Shown: one piece after another, positions 46,606 through 57,400 of the stretch | Position numbering within the stretch: position 1 is the stretch's first letter | How the letters are laid out: every line of letters begins with the position of its first letter | DNA from: Thuidium tamariscinum | Lineage: Eukaryota > Streptophyta > Bryopsida > Hypnales > Thuidiaceae | Direction of reading: 5' to 3' | NCBI GenBank assembly: GCA_947034885.2 | Contig: OX344753.2 | Coordinates: 13,702,001 to 13,766,000, forward strand | DNA length: 64,000 nt | Notes under the pieces: generated by a model | Told to the model about the DNA's origin: nothing | Databases searched by the model: none | Seen by the model: the letters and a program-made list of their open reading frames with translations, nothing else | Position numbers and translations under genes: made by a program

Positions 46606-47836
46606 CACTAGAAAAAAATCACATCTGTCGCAACCAATTGAAATGCAACTATGTGTCCTATGCAACTTTCCTGCAACTACGACCCTTTGTATTTGCACCA
46701 AATTTAATGTTTATACTACTGTAGTCGCAAAGTAGTCGCAAAGTAGTTGTAGATTGAAGTTTTGAATTGCATGTAGTTGCAAAGTAGTTGCAGGTTGAAA
46801 TTTTGGATTACAAGAATGTAACAAAAGAATTTTTGTGACATATTTTACATCCAAAATTCATCACACTTGTCGACATGGACCACTTCAAGTTTTGTAGAGT
46901 TTAGTGTGTCAAACTGTAGTTGGGAATAATCTAAATTTAATTACAATTCAACTAGAATGCAACTAGAAAGTGTCTTAAATTCAACTATAAAGAAACTACA
47001 ATTCAAAAAAAATCACTAGACTTTAACTAGAGAACTACTAACATGCAACTAGAAAACGACTAAAATGCAACTAGAAGATAAGTAGAATGCAATTAGAAGA
47101 TGATTAGAATACAACTAGAAAATAATTAAATCAAGTTTTATATCAATTGTCCCATCTCAATTGTCAAGAGTACCATTAGATTGGACGAATAAGAACTATA
47201 AGTTATACCATATTTAAGTAATAAATTTTAATATTCCAATTGTAATATTTCTACACTTTGTAGATTTCTACAACTTGTACACTATTTTCTACAATTTGTA
47301 GATTTCTATAATTTATAGAAATCTACAAAGTGTAGAAATATGAGAAATTTTAAAACTTGTGAAATCTATTTAATATTAATATTTGAATGTGATAATTTAG
47401 AAAAAGCTAGATCTAAAATTCTAAAATCTACAAATCATTGAGATTAAATTTCTGAAATCTATAATTATTAAGATAAAAAAAATCTAAAATCTAAAAATCT
47501 ACAAGTTACAAACCAGTTGCAAGCTAGTTGCAAACCAATTGCAAACTAGTTGTGAAGCAATCACAAACAAGTTGTAAACTAGTTGCAAAGTAGTCACACA
47601 AAAGTTGCAAGCAACTTGCACAAAAGCAAGTTCCATGTCAGAAGAATTCATTGATGAAGTTCCATGTAGGCTATCTGATGAAAAACAATCTTTTCAATTT
47701 TGCAACTACATTGCAACTAGTGCGACTTGTCTACTACAACTACGGGCTTCAAATTCTCACCCAGTTGCAAACATGTAATGCAACTACAAAACTAGTTGCT
47801 AACCATAGTTGCAGAAGCCCCAATTTTCTTCTAGTG
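46606..47836. mobile_element. Non-autonomous CACTA element with subterminal repeat arrays (1231 bp)
   Basis: Begins CACTAGAAAAAAATC and ends TTTTCTTCTAGTG, with the 3-bp duplication CTC (46603-46605, 47837-47839). Both ends are crowded with short direct and inverted words built on GTAGTTGCAA / CAACTAGAATGCAACTAG (about 46640-46800, 46940-47110 and 47500-47815). This is the arrangement of subterminal transposase-binding motifs in En/Spm elements. The middle is AT-rich with no transposase. Confidence 0.88.
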
Positions 47837-47839
47837 CTC

Positions 47840-50500
47840 TATGCTATGCCTTCAGTGGGGTGTACTCTCTCCTTATCTTTGTCCTATCTATCCATCTGTC
47901 TGGATTGTTGTTCTCTATGAGCGACTAATTAGTAATTATCCATCAATAATAATTAATCTAACATAACCAGGTTCTTTTGATTATCTCGATATAATTCTTC
48001 CTAGGCATATGTCCATTGTGCCTTTTGTAAGCCCTCAATTCGTCACTTAAGACTCATTGTTCTTTTTTTAAAATTTTTTGTAGAATATAGTATGTAAAAT
48101 AATACAAAAGTCCCCCAAAGAGTGTAAAATCAAAATAGGTATGTTACATGTCAATATAGTGTTTGATCATATTTCAAGTGTTTTTATCCTATTAGGTTAA
48201 AATCCTGCTTGTAAATAGGTTAGAAACCGCTAAAACCTAAAATAAAACCCATTTTTGGTCATTTTTAGTTTCACATACAAGTCAATATAGTTTCACATAC
48301 AGGTTTTCAAGTTCTCAATCCAATTTCATGGATATGTTTGAAGTTACACTTGTTGGAACATTCAAATGTTACATTGGACGTTATCATGGAAATAAAAATA
48401 CAAGATGGTTTATCAAATGTCTACTAAAATACATTACAAAAAATAATGAAAACATCATATAAAACAAAGGTTCTTTTTATAGTGTATGACACCTCACATC
48501 GGGTTTTCCTTGGGTTTTTCAAGATTATATTTTTGTTATTTAACCCCTAACTACATCGTGACCATATATGGTCACTCAAAAATTTTAGGCTCAAATCTAA
48601 ATGGGCAATTAATTTCTTTCTAATGTTTAAAATTTTTTTTGAGTAGTTTTTAGTATTAACCATTGAAAACTAGAGAGTAAAGCTTACTAATTTTACTTCA
48701 TTTTATGGTTTTGTGCACAACTTGCCAATTTCACTTGATTTGAGATTTAAAAAATTGTACTTATCCAAATGCTTTGAAAATGGTCTCAATAGAAAGAATA
48801 AAGTGTTTTCATGATTTTCACCATTGAAAATTTAAACATGTAAGAGTTGATTTGAAGATATTTGCGATTTTTATTTTAAAAAAAATCTATATTTCTACAA
48901 TTGCAAAGTGGATTGTATAATGAATTTGATAACTTTTCTAGTAAAATAAAAAATTTCAAAAGTACATTTTATTGTGCTAACACTACTTGTAGTTGTTCAT
49001 GGCATTGTTAATTCCAAAATACTTTAATAGACAAATTTCTAAAACATTGTGGAAATGGGCACTATACTAAAAATAGAAAACACACAATTCTCTTGTTATA
49101 ATCTCACAATTCCTTTGCAATTTTGCAGTTGAAATTGATTCGCTTACTAATATGCAAGCTTTTAAAACATCTATGCAGTTGAATTTTGAAAAAAGAAAAA
49201 TTTCCTTCATTAGAAATTACCAAAAGTATAAGAGAATTTCTTGCTGTTTTAGAAGATTGCAAATTTCCAAGCACTATCAATGCTATGGGAATGTTGTAAA
49301 TGTTGCTACATCAACATATTGAGTGGTTGGGCAATTTTCATGTCAAATAATATTAATTAATTATTATTAAAATTTTAAAAAAATTAATCATTTTTTTGTT
49401 TTTCAATACATTTTGAAAATTTTGGAATTTTTTTTAAAAATTCAAAAATTCAGACTAGCAAAGGTTGGTCTACACTAGTAAGAACAATATGAAGGAACAG
49501 CCTTGAAACAATCTTCAGGAGGCCCAAAATTCTTCTTATACCAATGCTCTTTTTTCATAAGAAAAACACACTTGCCAAGGCTTAGGCACTTAGGAGTTAA
49601 TGGTGTGTTTTTTTAATATGGAAAATGTGCGCATGGATGTTCCCTAATGCCTATGCAATAAAAATTAAAAAACTCATCACCAATTGTTCTTAAATTTTTT
49701 TAATGTAAAACCTCAAAAGTTAAAATAAAAAATTCACTAAAAATGAAATTTTGGTTTTTTGAAATTGAAGTTTGGAATACATGATTAGGATTGCATAAAG
49801 ATGTGATGAAAATTGTCCTTATTACTATGTACCAATTATATTGTACATTGTAAAAAAAATGTGAAAGGCTAAAAATAGCCAGTTGTAACTTGTAAGATTA
49901 TAGTTGTTGATTGTATAACATCAAGAAGAATGAACACTAGTCTAGTTTTAAGCCAAAAGGAGAGCTTTCAAAATTGAGCCTTGGATGACTTCCCTTTTCA
50001 AAACTAGTTAACCTGTGAAATTTGTTCACTTATGCAAATCTAAATTAAATAATTTACATCAAATTCCACTATTCTAAACCAATAATGCTATTTTTGATAA
50101 ACTATGTTAAAAAAAATTTATTGACAAATACTAGTGTTGAAATTGTCAAATTTATATTTTGCAAATATGTAGAAAATGTTAATGCAATATAATGTTAATT
50201 GAATAGTGGATTAGAAAAGCGGTCATGTTTCGTTGAAAACCATCTATAACCTTGAGTAGTATCTTGCCCTCTTTTTTGCTAAATCTTCTTGTCCTACAGA
50301 GATTGCAATAGATTTTGGATGCAATACAATCACAATAGCATCATTCATTGGCAACTTCAATTTTGATAAATAGGTGAAATTTCAATACAGTTTTTAACAC
50401 CTTTCAAAACAACTATTCTAAAAAACAAATATATACTAGTCTTAGATTTCAAACCTGGCTTCAATTATATATGTATGTCACAATCTTTGGCTCTAGAGTT
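47840..50500. other. AT-rich intergenic stretch, nothing recognised
   Basis: Low-GC sequence with random-looking short open frames. I see no terminal repeats, genes or RNA genes. Confidence 0.4.
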
Positions 50501-50582
50501 ACACCCCTTTAACAAAATTGATATTACTCATATTTGATGGAGCACCACACAACGCTCTTTACATTCATACACTCAATAAATC

Positions 50583-50864
50583 CTACTCTTCATCCTCTAC
50601 TTTGAATAGGTTATCTCTAAATCCATTTGACCACATTGGAAGTCTCATTTGAGCACTTGCAAAGTTGCATGTTTTGCACATTGAAAATTGGCCAAAATCA
50701 CACCTATACTTGAGTCTATTGAAATCCTCTTCGCAATCTACCAACAATGGAATCAACTCTTCTTCAATAGACTTTCTCAAGGCCTCGGGTGATATGTATA
50801 CAACAACCTCAAAGTAGTAATCCCTCCATAAAAAATGTACAAATTGAACACATAGTCTAACCAT
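50583..50864 (-). other. Unassigned 93-codon open frame
   Basis: Starting at the ATG at 50864, this encodes a small protein with an acidic helical stretch (EALRKSIEEELIPLLVDCEEDFNRL), a CKTC pair and an acidic end (KVEDEE). Its composition is more protein-like than neighbouring frames, which are Phe/Ile/Asn-rich translations of AT-rich DNA. I do not recognise a family. It could be an exon of a degraded gene or chance. A MITE begins 60 bases upstream of its 5' end. Confidence 0.2.
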
Positions 50865-50923
50865 TAATAGCAAAGGACCAAATTCTATTAGTCTCACCTC
50901 ACATCATATCATACTTTGATTGG

Positions 50924-51209
50924 ATGACAAATTTTGTTAAAATGGCAAAATTCCATTAATTTCACACTTTTAATAGTTCAGATCGTGAGGTCTGAAATTT
51001 AAATATGTTGTAGATGTATGAAATCTATACCCATCCAAGATGTTTCAAACCATGCAGTTTGAAATCTATATATATAGTAGTTTTTTAAAATCTATATAAG
51101 CCCTAGATGTCTGAAAATCTATACTTATCCTAAATATTAGCTTTCAGTTCAAACTGCGTGGTCTCAAAAATGGCATATGGAATAACGCCATTTTAACAGA
51201 ATTTGCCAT
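50924..51209 (-). mobile_element. ATGRC-ended MITE near OMT-E (286 bp)
   Basis: Ends ATGACAAATTTTGTTAAAAT and the complement of ATGGCAAATTCTGTTAAAAT; duplication TTGG (50920-50923, 51210-51213). The core matches the MITEs of OMT-B intron 2, including CAGATCGTGAGGTCTGAAAT and AAATCTATA words. Confidence 0.87.
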
Positions 51210-51703
51210 TTGGTGACTACGTTAATTGACTTCAGGCATTGGCGCTCCTCAACACGAATGCTCTAGAAACTGAATTTTATCAACGTCAATTTCGACAAAT
51301 TCGCAATATTTCACTACTTTGGCCTCGCTCCGGATGCACAGCCTGAACCCAAAGCTAGTGTATCCTGTCCTAGTATGAGAACTTTGTGCATGGCACAATT
51401 TTTGGATATGCAAATATATCGCTAATTTATCAAAATTGACGTTTATCCTTAGCGTTTGTAAAGCTTCGTGCAGTTGCGGGTCACAATTTTGGCGCTCTGA
51501 AGTGCGTCCACAAATATCTGTTAAGTAATGCAGAGTTGCAGACAGAGTGCGAGAAGAGAATGAGATTCCAACTTTGCACGGAGCCTGCACTCCGGACGGA
51601 CCTCAGTGAGTACTTTGGTGGATATCTCTCCCGTAAGTTCCACATCACGATTCATCCGGGTGCTCAGACCAATCATCCAGTGCAAGCTTTGATTATTGAT
51701 TGA

Positions 51704-52029
51704 TTACTTGAGAAACTCGGTCACAGCGATCAAGTCCACTTAGCAGGCGACCTCGTCAGTCTTTTCTAAACCGGGTTCTTAAACCCTGCAGCCAAGCCCA
51801 GCTTGCGGTAGTCGCTTTCTGTGCGTTCTCGGGCCCCGGACTTGGTGAAGGCCATCACGTGGATGTCAAATTGCAGGGCCATGTGATCCGCTCCCGGGTC
51901 CGCTCCCGATCCCTCAAAGTTGATGATTTCGGCGGCCAGCGCTATCACTTTGCCGTTGGGGGGCAACGCCTTGTAACACTTATTCAAGATTTGCTCACAA
52001 TTCTCGTCATCCCGGTCGTGCAAGGTGCT
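51704..52029 (-). pseudogene. Decayed copy of O-methyltransferase exon 3 (second)
   Basis: Follows a CAG acceptor and encodes LHDRDDENCEQIL, then YKALPPNGKVIA, INFEG and SGARERTESDYRKLGLAAGF. The conserved Trp of HDW is Arg. A few codons are lost around the LDAxLP segment, about eight codons are gained before HMALQFD, and the frame breaks after GFKNPV before resuming near the conserved final VTEFLK. The start cannot be joined to any nearby exon 1 or 2. It is a relic of tandem duplication of the exon 3 end of OMT-E, 1216 bases beyond the first copy. Confidence 0.82.
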
Positions 52030-52937
52030 CTGCAGAAAGGAAATCGACCACCTACAACATCAGTCCATTCTTTCAAATTGGCGATAATCCATGTGCCATT
52101 CTCACATTTACATTAGTTGGTTGTGCTTATTGTGCGAGTAAGTGTTCAGTAGTATGTATACGCAAACCAATATGAAAATTGCATTCATCCTTAAGCCATT
52201 TCTAAGTCGGGCTTTCCACCCCAAACCCCCTCCCGCAATCCTAAATCATTCATTTCCTTCGTTTCTCGAAGGTACACTGCGCCTCTACGGTACGTTCCAC
52301 TTCAGAAATATTGAGCAAGTTCATTTAAAGCGAACGTCAATTTTGTGAAATTGGCGGGACTCTGTTGCCAATTTCACCTTCAGAAAGACCTAATTTCAGG
52401 TCATCCATCTAGGATAAGTATAAATTATGGGTTCACGCACGTCCTAAACCACACCAAAGTAATGGAATTTCACCAATTCAATGAAATTGACGCTATTCAA
52501 AAGTTCCTAATCCCCCAAAATGAGGTGCACCAGCAGTCTTTCCTTACATGACTACAACAGGTCTAGATTTATATTTTGCACAATTGCACAAAACTCTGTA
52601 ATTTTAGCTGAACTTTGCCAGCATAATGGACACTCCCTTTCCACACTCACGAAGTCAGCGGCACCCAGCTGAACAAATCAACACCTGGAGCTACAAGCAG
52701 TTATAGTGGCCTCTAGATAGAATTTGTTGGCTGTAACAGAAATGAACCAAGTGTTACAAAGCCTATCACGTCAATCTAGTGCGTATGAGATTCAAATTAA
52801 AACTTGCATGGAGCCTGCAGGTGGTGGAAAACTCCGCTCGAATCTCAGTGAGTATTTGACGGGCATCTCACATTCCACTAGAATGGTTCATTTGAGTGCC
52901 GAAACCAGTCATTGAAATGCAAGCTTTTATTGACTGA

Positions 52938-53245
52938 TTACTTCTGAAACTCGGTGACAGAAATTAATCATGTTCACTTTGTAGACGACCTCTAGACTTC
53001 TCTAAACCCTGCATGCAGCCAAGCCCAGCTCGCGAGCTTGCGGCAGTCGCTTCCGGTGCGTTCTCGTACCCCAGACTCGTTCACTTGAAGGCCATCATGT
53101 GGATGTCAAGTTGAAGAACCATGTGATGCGCTCCTTCAAACGGTTGATGATTTTGGGCAACATGGCGTCTAGCGCTATCACGTTGCCTCGTAACACTTCT
53201 TCAAGATCTTCACACAATTCTCGTCATCCAGTCGTGCAAGATGTA
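52938..53245 (-). pseudogene. Decayed copy of O-methyltransferase exon 3 (first)
   Basis: Preceded by a good acceptor (CTGCAG) and beginning YILHDW, like OMT-E. It loses one base right after HDW, and has several other small insertions and deletions, including a loss at the LPADGRV segment and a gain near the RKL segment. It is 308 rather than 300 nt. The first two dozen bases and the final VTEF-K-stop remain recognisable. It lies 1621 bases from the intact exon 3 of OMT-E, with copies of intron 2 sequence between them. Confidence 0.82.
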
Positions 53246-54566
53246 CTGCAGAGAGGAGATGGTAGACCTCCACATGTCAAAACGTCAGTCAATTATTTTG
53301 ATTTGGTGATATTCTATGCGCCATTTTCACATTTACATGAGCTGGTTGTGCTTTTTGTGCTTGTATGTGTATAGGCAAACTAATATGGAAATTGCAGTTC
53401 ATCCACAATTCATTGCTAAGTCAGTCTTTTCCACCCATGAATCTGGCCCCTCCCGACTTCCTAAACCATTCATTTTCTTCTCTTCAAGAAGGTGCAAGTC
53501 TGCGCCATTCTAATCATGCAGCTATCGGTCCTTTCCGCTTGAGGAATATTGAGCAAATTCAATTACATTAAACGCCAAATTCGTTTGATTGGCGGCATTC
53601 CACGCGCCAAAATTTGCAACAAGTATAAATCTTCCGTGGAAAGATTCAATTTCAGGCCGCAAACTAGGACTGGTTTAGATTTAGGGTTTGGGCCGCGCTT
53701 CCCGAACTGTGCCGCGCTCCCCAAAGTAATGGAATTTCGCCAATTTAACGAAATTGAGGTGATTGAAAAGTTCCTGGGAAATTGCCCAAAATGAGTTACA
53801 CAAGCATTCTTTCCTTATACGAATACAACAGGTGTAGAATTAAATTTTGCGCAATTGCACGTACAGAACTCTGCACTTTTAGCTGAACTTTGCCGGCATA
53901 ATGGACACTCCCGTAACTTTCACGCTCACGAAATCAGTCAACCAGCTGAACGAATCAACACCTGGAGCTAAAAGCAATGATGGTGGCTTCTAGAATCTGT
54001 TGGCTGTAGCAGTCTGAACGAACCAAGTGTTACAGAGACTATCAACGTCAGTCAATTGTCGAATTTCCGTGACTTTGGCACTTTTCAGCCTGTCCGAGTG
54101 AGGCCTGAATCGCAAATCTTCAGCGAGCGGTCCTAATTGTGAGAGCATTGTGCAGATGAATGTCTCAGTTGTGGTGCCTAGAATCGCACCAAATTATCGA
54201 CTTTCACGATGTCAATCGGTCATATCAAACTTATTAAAATTATTGTTCATATCCAATTGGTCTCTTTCAGTCAAAAAGTACGTCACTTTTCATGTCCAAG
54301 TTATCTGCATTGACTTGAGTCTCTGACAACAAATTGGGTTTGTAGATAGTCTACACACATGATTCAAACTATATTCTACTTCCTCGTAACTTAAGAAAAG
54401 CGGGAGGTAGGTGCAAAATATCAATTTTTTATTTGAACTTTAAGGGAACTGGTCCACAGTCTGCCGACCCTCTTGAGGCTCCCAATTCTCTTAATTAGGA
54501 AATCTACTCAGGGTGCACCATTTGGGTGCTCAAACGAATCATCCAATGGAAGCTTTAATTGATTGA

Positions 54567-57030
54567 TTACTTGAAAAACTCGGTCACAGCAAGCATGTCC
54601 ACTTTGCAGGTGACCTCGACTTTTCTAAACCCTGCAGCCAAGCCCAGCTTGCGGTAGTCGCTTTCGGTGCGTTCTCGGGCCCCAGAATCGTTGAAGGCCA
54701 TCATCATGATGTCATTTTGAAGAGCGATGTGATCCGCTCCCTCGAAGTTGATGATTTCCGGCAGCATGGCGTCCAGCGCTATCACTCTGCCGTCGGCGGG
54801 CAACGCCTCGTAACACTTCTTCAAGACCTTCACACAACTCTCGTCACTCCAGTCGTGCAAGATGTACTGCAAAGAGGAGATCGACACCACATAATATGTT
54901 ATAACGTCAGTCAAATCTTCTGAATCGGCGATATTCCATGCACCATTTTCGCATTTACTGGTTGTGTTTTTTGTGCTTAAATATTCATACTCAAACTGCA
55001 GTTCATCCACAAGTCATTGCAAAGTCAGTATTTCCACCTCTGCCCCCCTTCCCGGCTTTCCTAAAGCATTCATATCCTTCCCTTCAAGAAGGTGCACTGC
55101 ACACCATTATAATGCAACTCACGGCACGTTCCACTTGAGAGTATTATTGAGTTCGATTAAATTTAACGTCAACTTTGCGAAATTGGCGGTATGATATTGC
55201 CAAATTATATACCTTCACAAAGGTCTAATTTCACGCCACAAACCAGGACTAGTTTAGGTTTCGGGTGTAGGCCACGCTTCGTGAACCACACCGAAGTCAT
55301 GGAATTTCGCCAATTTAACGAAATTGATGCTTTGGGGAAGTTCCCAACTGCCCAAAATGAGATACACGAGCAGTCTTTACGTACACAACTACAAAAGCTC
55401 TAGATTTGAATTTTGCACAATTGCACAAACTCAGCACTATTAGCTGAACTTTGCCAGCACAATTGGAACTCCCTTTCCACGCTCAAGTCAGCCACCTAGC
55501 TGAACGTTCGAATCAACACCTGGAGCTACAGCAGTGATAGTGGCTTCTAGAATCTGTTTGCTGTAACAGAAATGAACCAAGTGTTGCAGAGACTAGTGCG
55601 AGTATTACTGTTTCTTATCCAATAGATCTCTTTTAGTTAAAAAGCCACACCTCATGATTGTCCAAGCTATCTGCATTAACTGGAGTGTTTGACGATAAAT
55701 TCGGTGTCTAGTCTACACACATGATTCAAGGGTTTGTGAATTCAGACAGACCTTCATGAAGATGGTGTCACCGTCATTGGGAACGGACTCGAACATATTC
55801 CCAGCCACATGCGCCACTCCTGCCAGGGCTCAACCAGTCCACTTCAGTACCCTTTCTTGATCTTGTGAACAAACCTACCAATTCACCAGCAATCTACAAT
55901 ACAAGGCAAACCCAACCTCATCCTGCAGAATTAAGGGAGTATTAAGAGTTAACTTTAGCGTGAAGGAAATCGAAACGGACTCTACCATCTCAGTTTCAGA
56001 ATCATTAATTTCCACCACCTAGCTTCTTAAGTGACAAACTATATCCCGTTGAATCGCTATCATGATGGTAAACTCTTCAAAATCCCTTGAGTTGGGATCG
56101 ACAGTTCACACAAAATCAAACATTATTGGTGTGCAGCACTCCAATACTTCAATCAAAATCAAGAATTCCAAGAGCTCTGACGAAATCAATGCCGATCCAG
56201 ATCCAGATCCATCCATCATTCCATCCATGCATCCCCAAGTTCGGATCCCTACTCGGAATTGGCTTGCACGCGCGGATCACATGCGGCTGGTCGAAGTTGA
56301 TAGCTCGTATGTGCGCATTCCTCTCCGTGACCAGCTTCATCGCCGACCCCAGCCCCCCTCCCACATCCACCAGCACCTTCACCCCTTCCAGCCCTTTGTA
56401 CTCATCCAGCACCGCCGTCAAGTAGATTTGCGAGTGTCCAGACATCGCCTTGTTGAACCACCCGTCAAACTCCGCATTCTGCTTCCCATACTCCCACGCA
56501 CTCAGCCCTCCATGCCCCCTCGCGAACGCAGTCACCTTGTCGTCCACCACTGCCTCATGCAAGTGCTGCCAAGTGCTGCCGAAGTGGGGTGGCTGGTGAA
56601 TGAGCAGCATGTGCGCGAAGGAGCCTTGCTCCGGGTCTTCGACGAAGTAGCGAGCGACGGGTTCCAAGGCATAGCGACGCTCTGTGACGACGCCGTCCGA
56701 GGAGTTCGTGGTGGTGACGGTTTCACGAAGGATGCGCCTGCCGCTCACCATGCGGAGGAGACGGGAGACGTAGGAGATGTTGATGGGTTTTCCTGGGAGT
56801 GCGAGAGCCGCGATCTCGGCGGCGGTGAGCGAAGCATTGGGGCCGGCGCGTGAGAGAGCTTCGAAGACTTGGAGGCGGATGAGGGCGGATACGACGCCGG
56901 GAAGGCAAGCGCCGGTGACGATTTGGATAGCTGCGAGGCGGACGCTGTCGACGGTGGTAGTAGGGTGCGAGGGTGCGAGGATGTCCATACTACTGGCCTC
57001 GTTGTCCATGGTGGCCATAGGCGGGGCCAT
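54567..57030 (-). CDS. OMT-E, COMT-like O-methyltransferase (3 exons)
   Basis: Exons on the minus strand are 57030-56253, 55819-55752 and 54866-54567, giving 381 aa. ATGs at 57018 and 57009 are alternatives; the last aligns with the OMT-A start and would give 374 aa. The SAM loop is VDVGGGLG, followed by INFDQPHV. The exon joint reads IP-R-VAHVAGNMF. Exon 3 opens YILHDWSDESC, closest of the copies to the classical COMT motif, with the presumed catalytic His. Asp replaces the first supporting Glu (VIALDAMLP); the second is kept (GARERT). Relative to OMT-A it lacks eight residues after TTTNSSDG, within a variable loop. No frameshifts. Two broken duplicates of the terminal exon follow. Predicted phenolic O-methyltransferase; substrate unknown. 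Confidence 0.87.
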
Positions 57031-57400
57031 GGTGTTCAAGCTCCAAAAATTCGGCAAGCAAAGCCACTGCAAGAGAGCACGCGTCACATCCCGATGAATT
57101 CACAGCCCGACCCACAGCTCGATTCACAGCCCAAGTAATGACACAGATCAAGTGCAACAGAATCGTATCAATCAGCTACCACTAATTTCTACAATCACAG
57201 GCACTGCAACAGATTCACAATCCGACTCATAGCCCGCGTATTCTCAGAGATCAAATGCATCAGAATCGTATCAAGTACTCAGCTACCACGTATTTACCAG
57301 TTCGATGGAGGTACGTACGAGTGATTCTCGCTTTCAACAGGATTTGCCTCTCACTGCGACAAGCCGAACAACCGAACACCTGCCGCAGTGAGCTATCTAA
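57031..57400 (-). promoter_or_regulatory. Conserved 5' flank of OMT-E
   Basis: Contains the A/D/E-type block (complement of 57325-57362: GCTTGTCGCAGTGAGAGGCA, then AATCCTGTTGAAAGCGAGAA) followed by CACTCGTACGTACCTCCAT. Short GGGCTGTGAATCGAGCTGTG-type repeats occur near 57095-57130 and again near 57220-57240. Presumed promoter and 5' UTR. Confidence 0.45.

Larger units (their letters stand above)
51704..55751 (-). repeat. Three-unit tandem array of intron 2 plus exon 3
   Basis: Intron landmarks recur before each exon 3 copy. GAACCAAGTGTTRCARAG occurs near 55575, 54009 and 52744. CATCCACAAG/TTAAGCCATT-type words followed by C-rich sequence occur near 55000, 53400 and 52190. ATTGAGCAARTTCAWTTA-like words occur near 53547 and 52309. 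Only the unit next to exon 2 retains an intact exon 3. The array probably arose by unequal exchange after OMT-E was formed. Confidence 0.75.

Noticed and set aside
47651..47920. 89-codon plus-strand frame at 47.7-47.9 kb
   Set aside because: It runs across the right end of the CACTA element into flank and is built largely from the subterminal repeat words.
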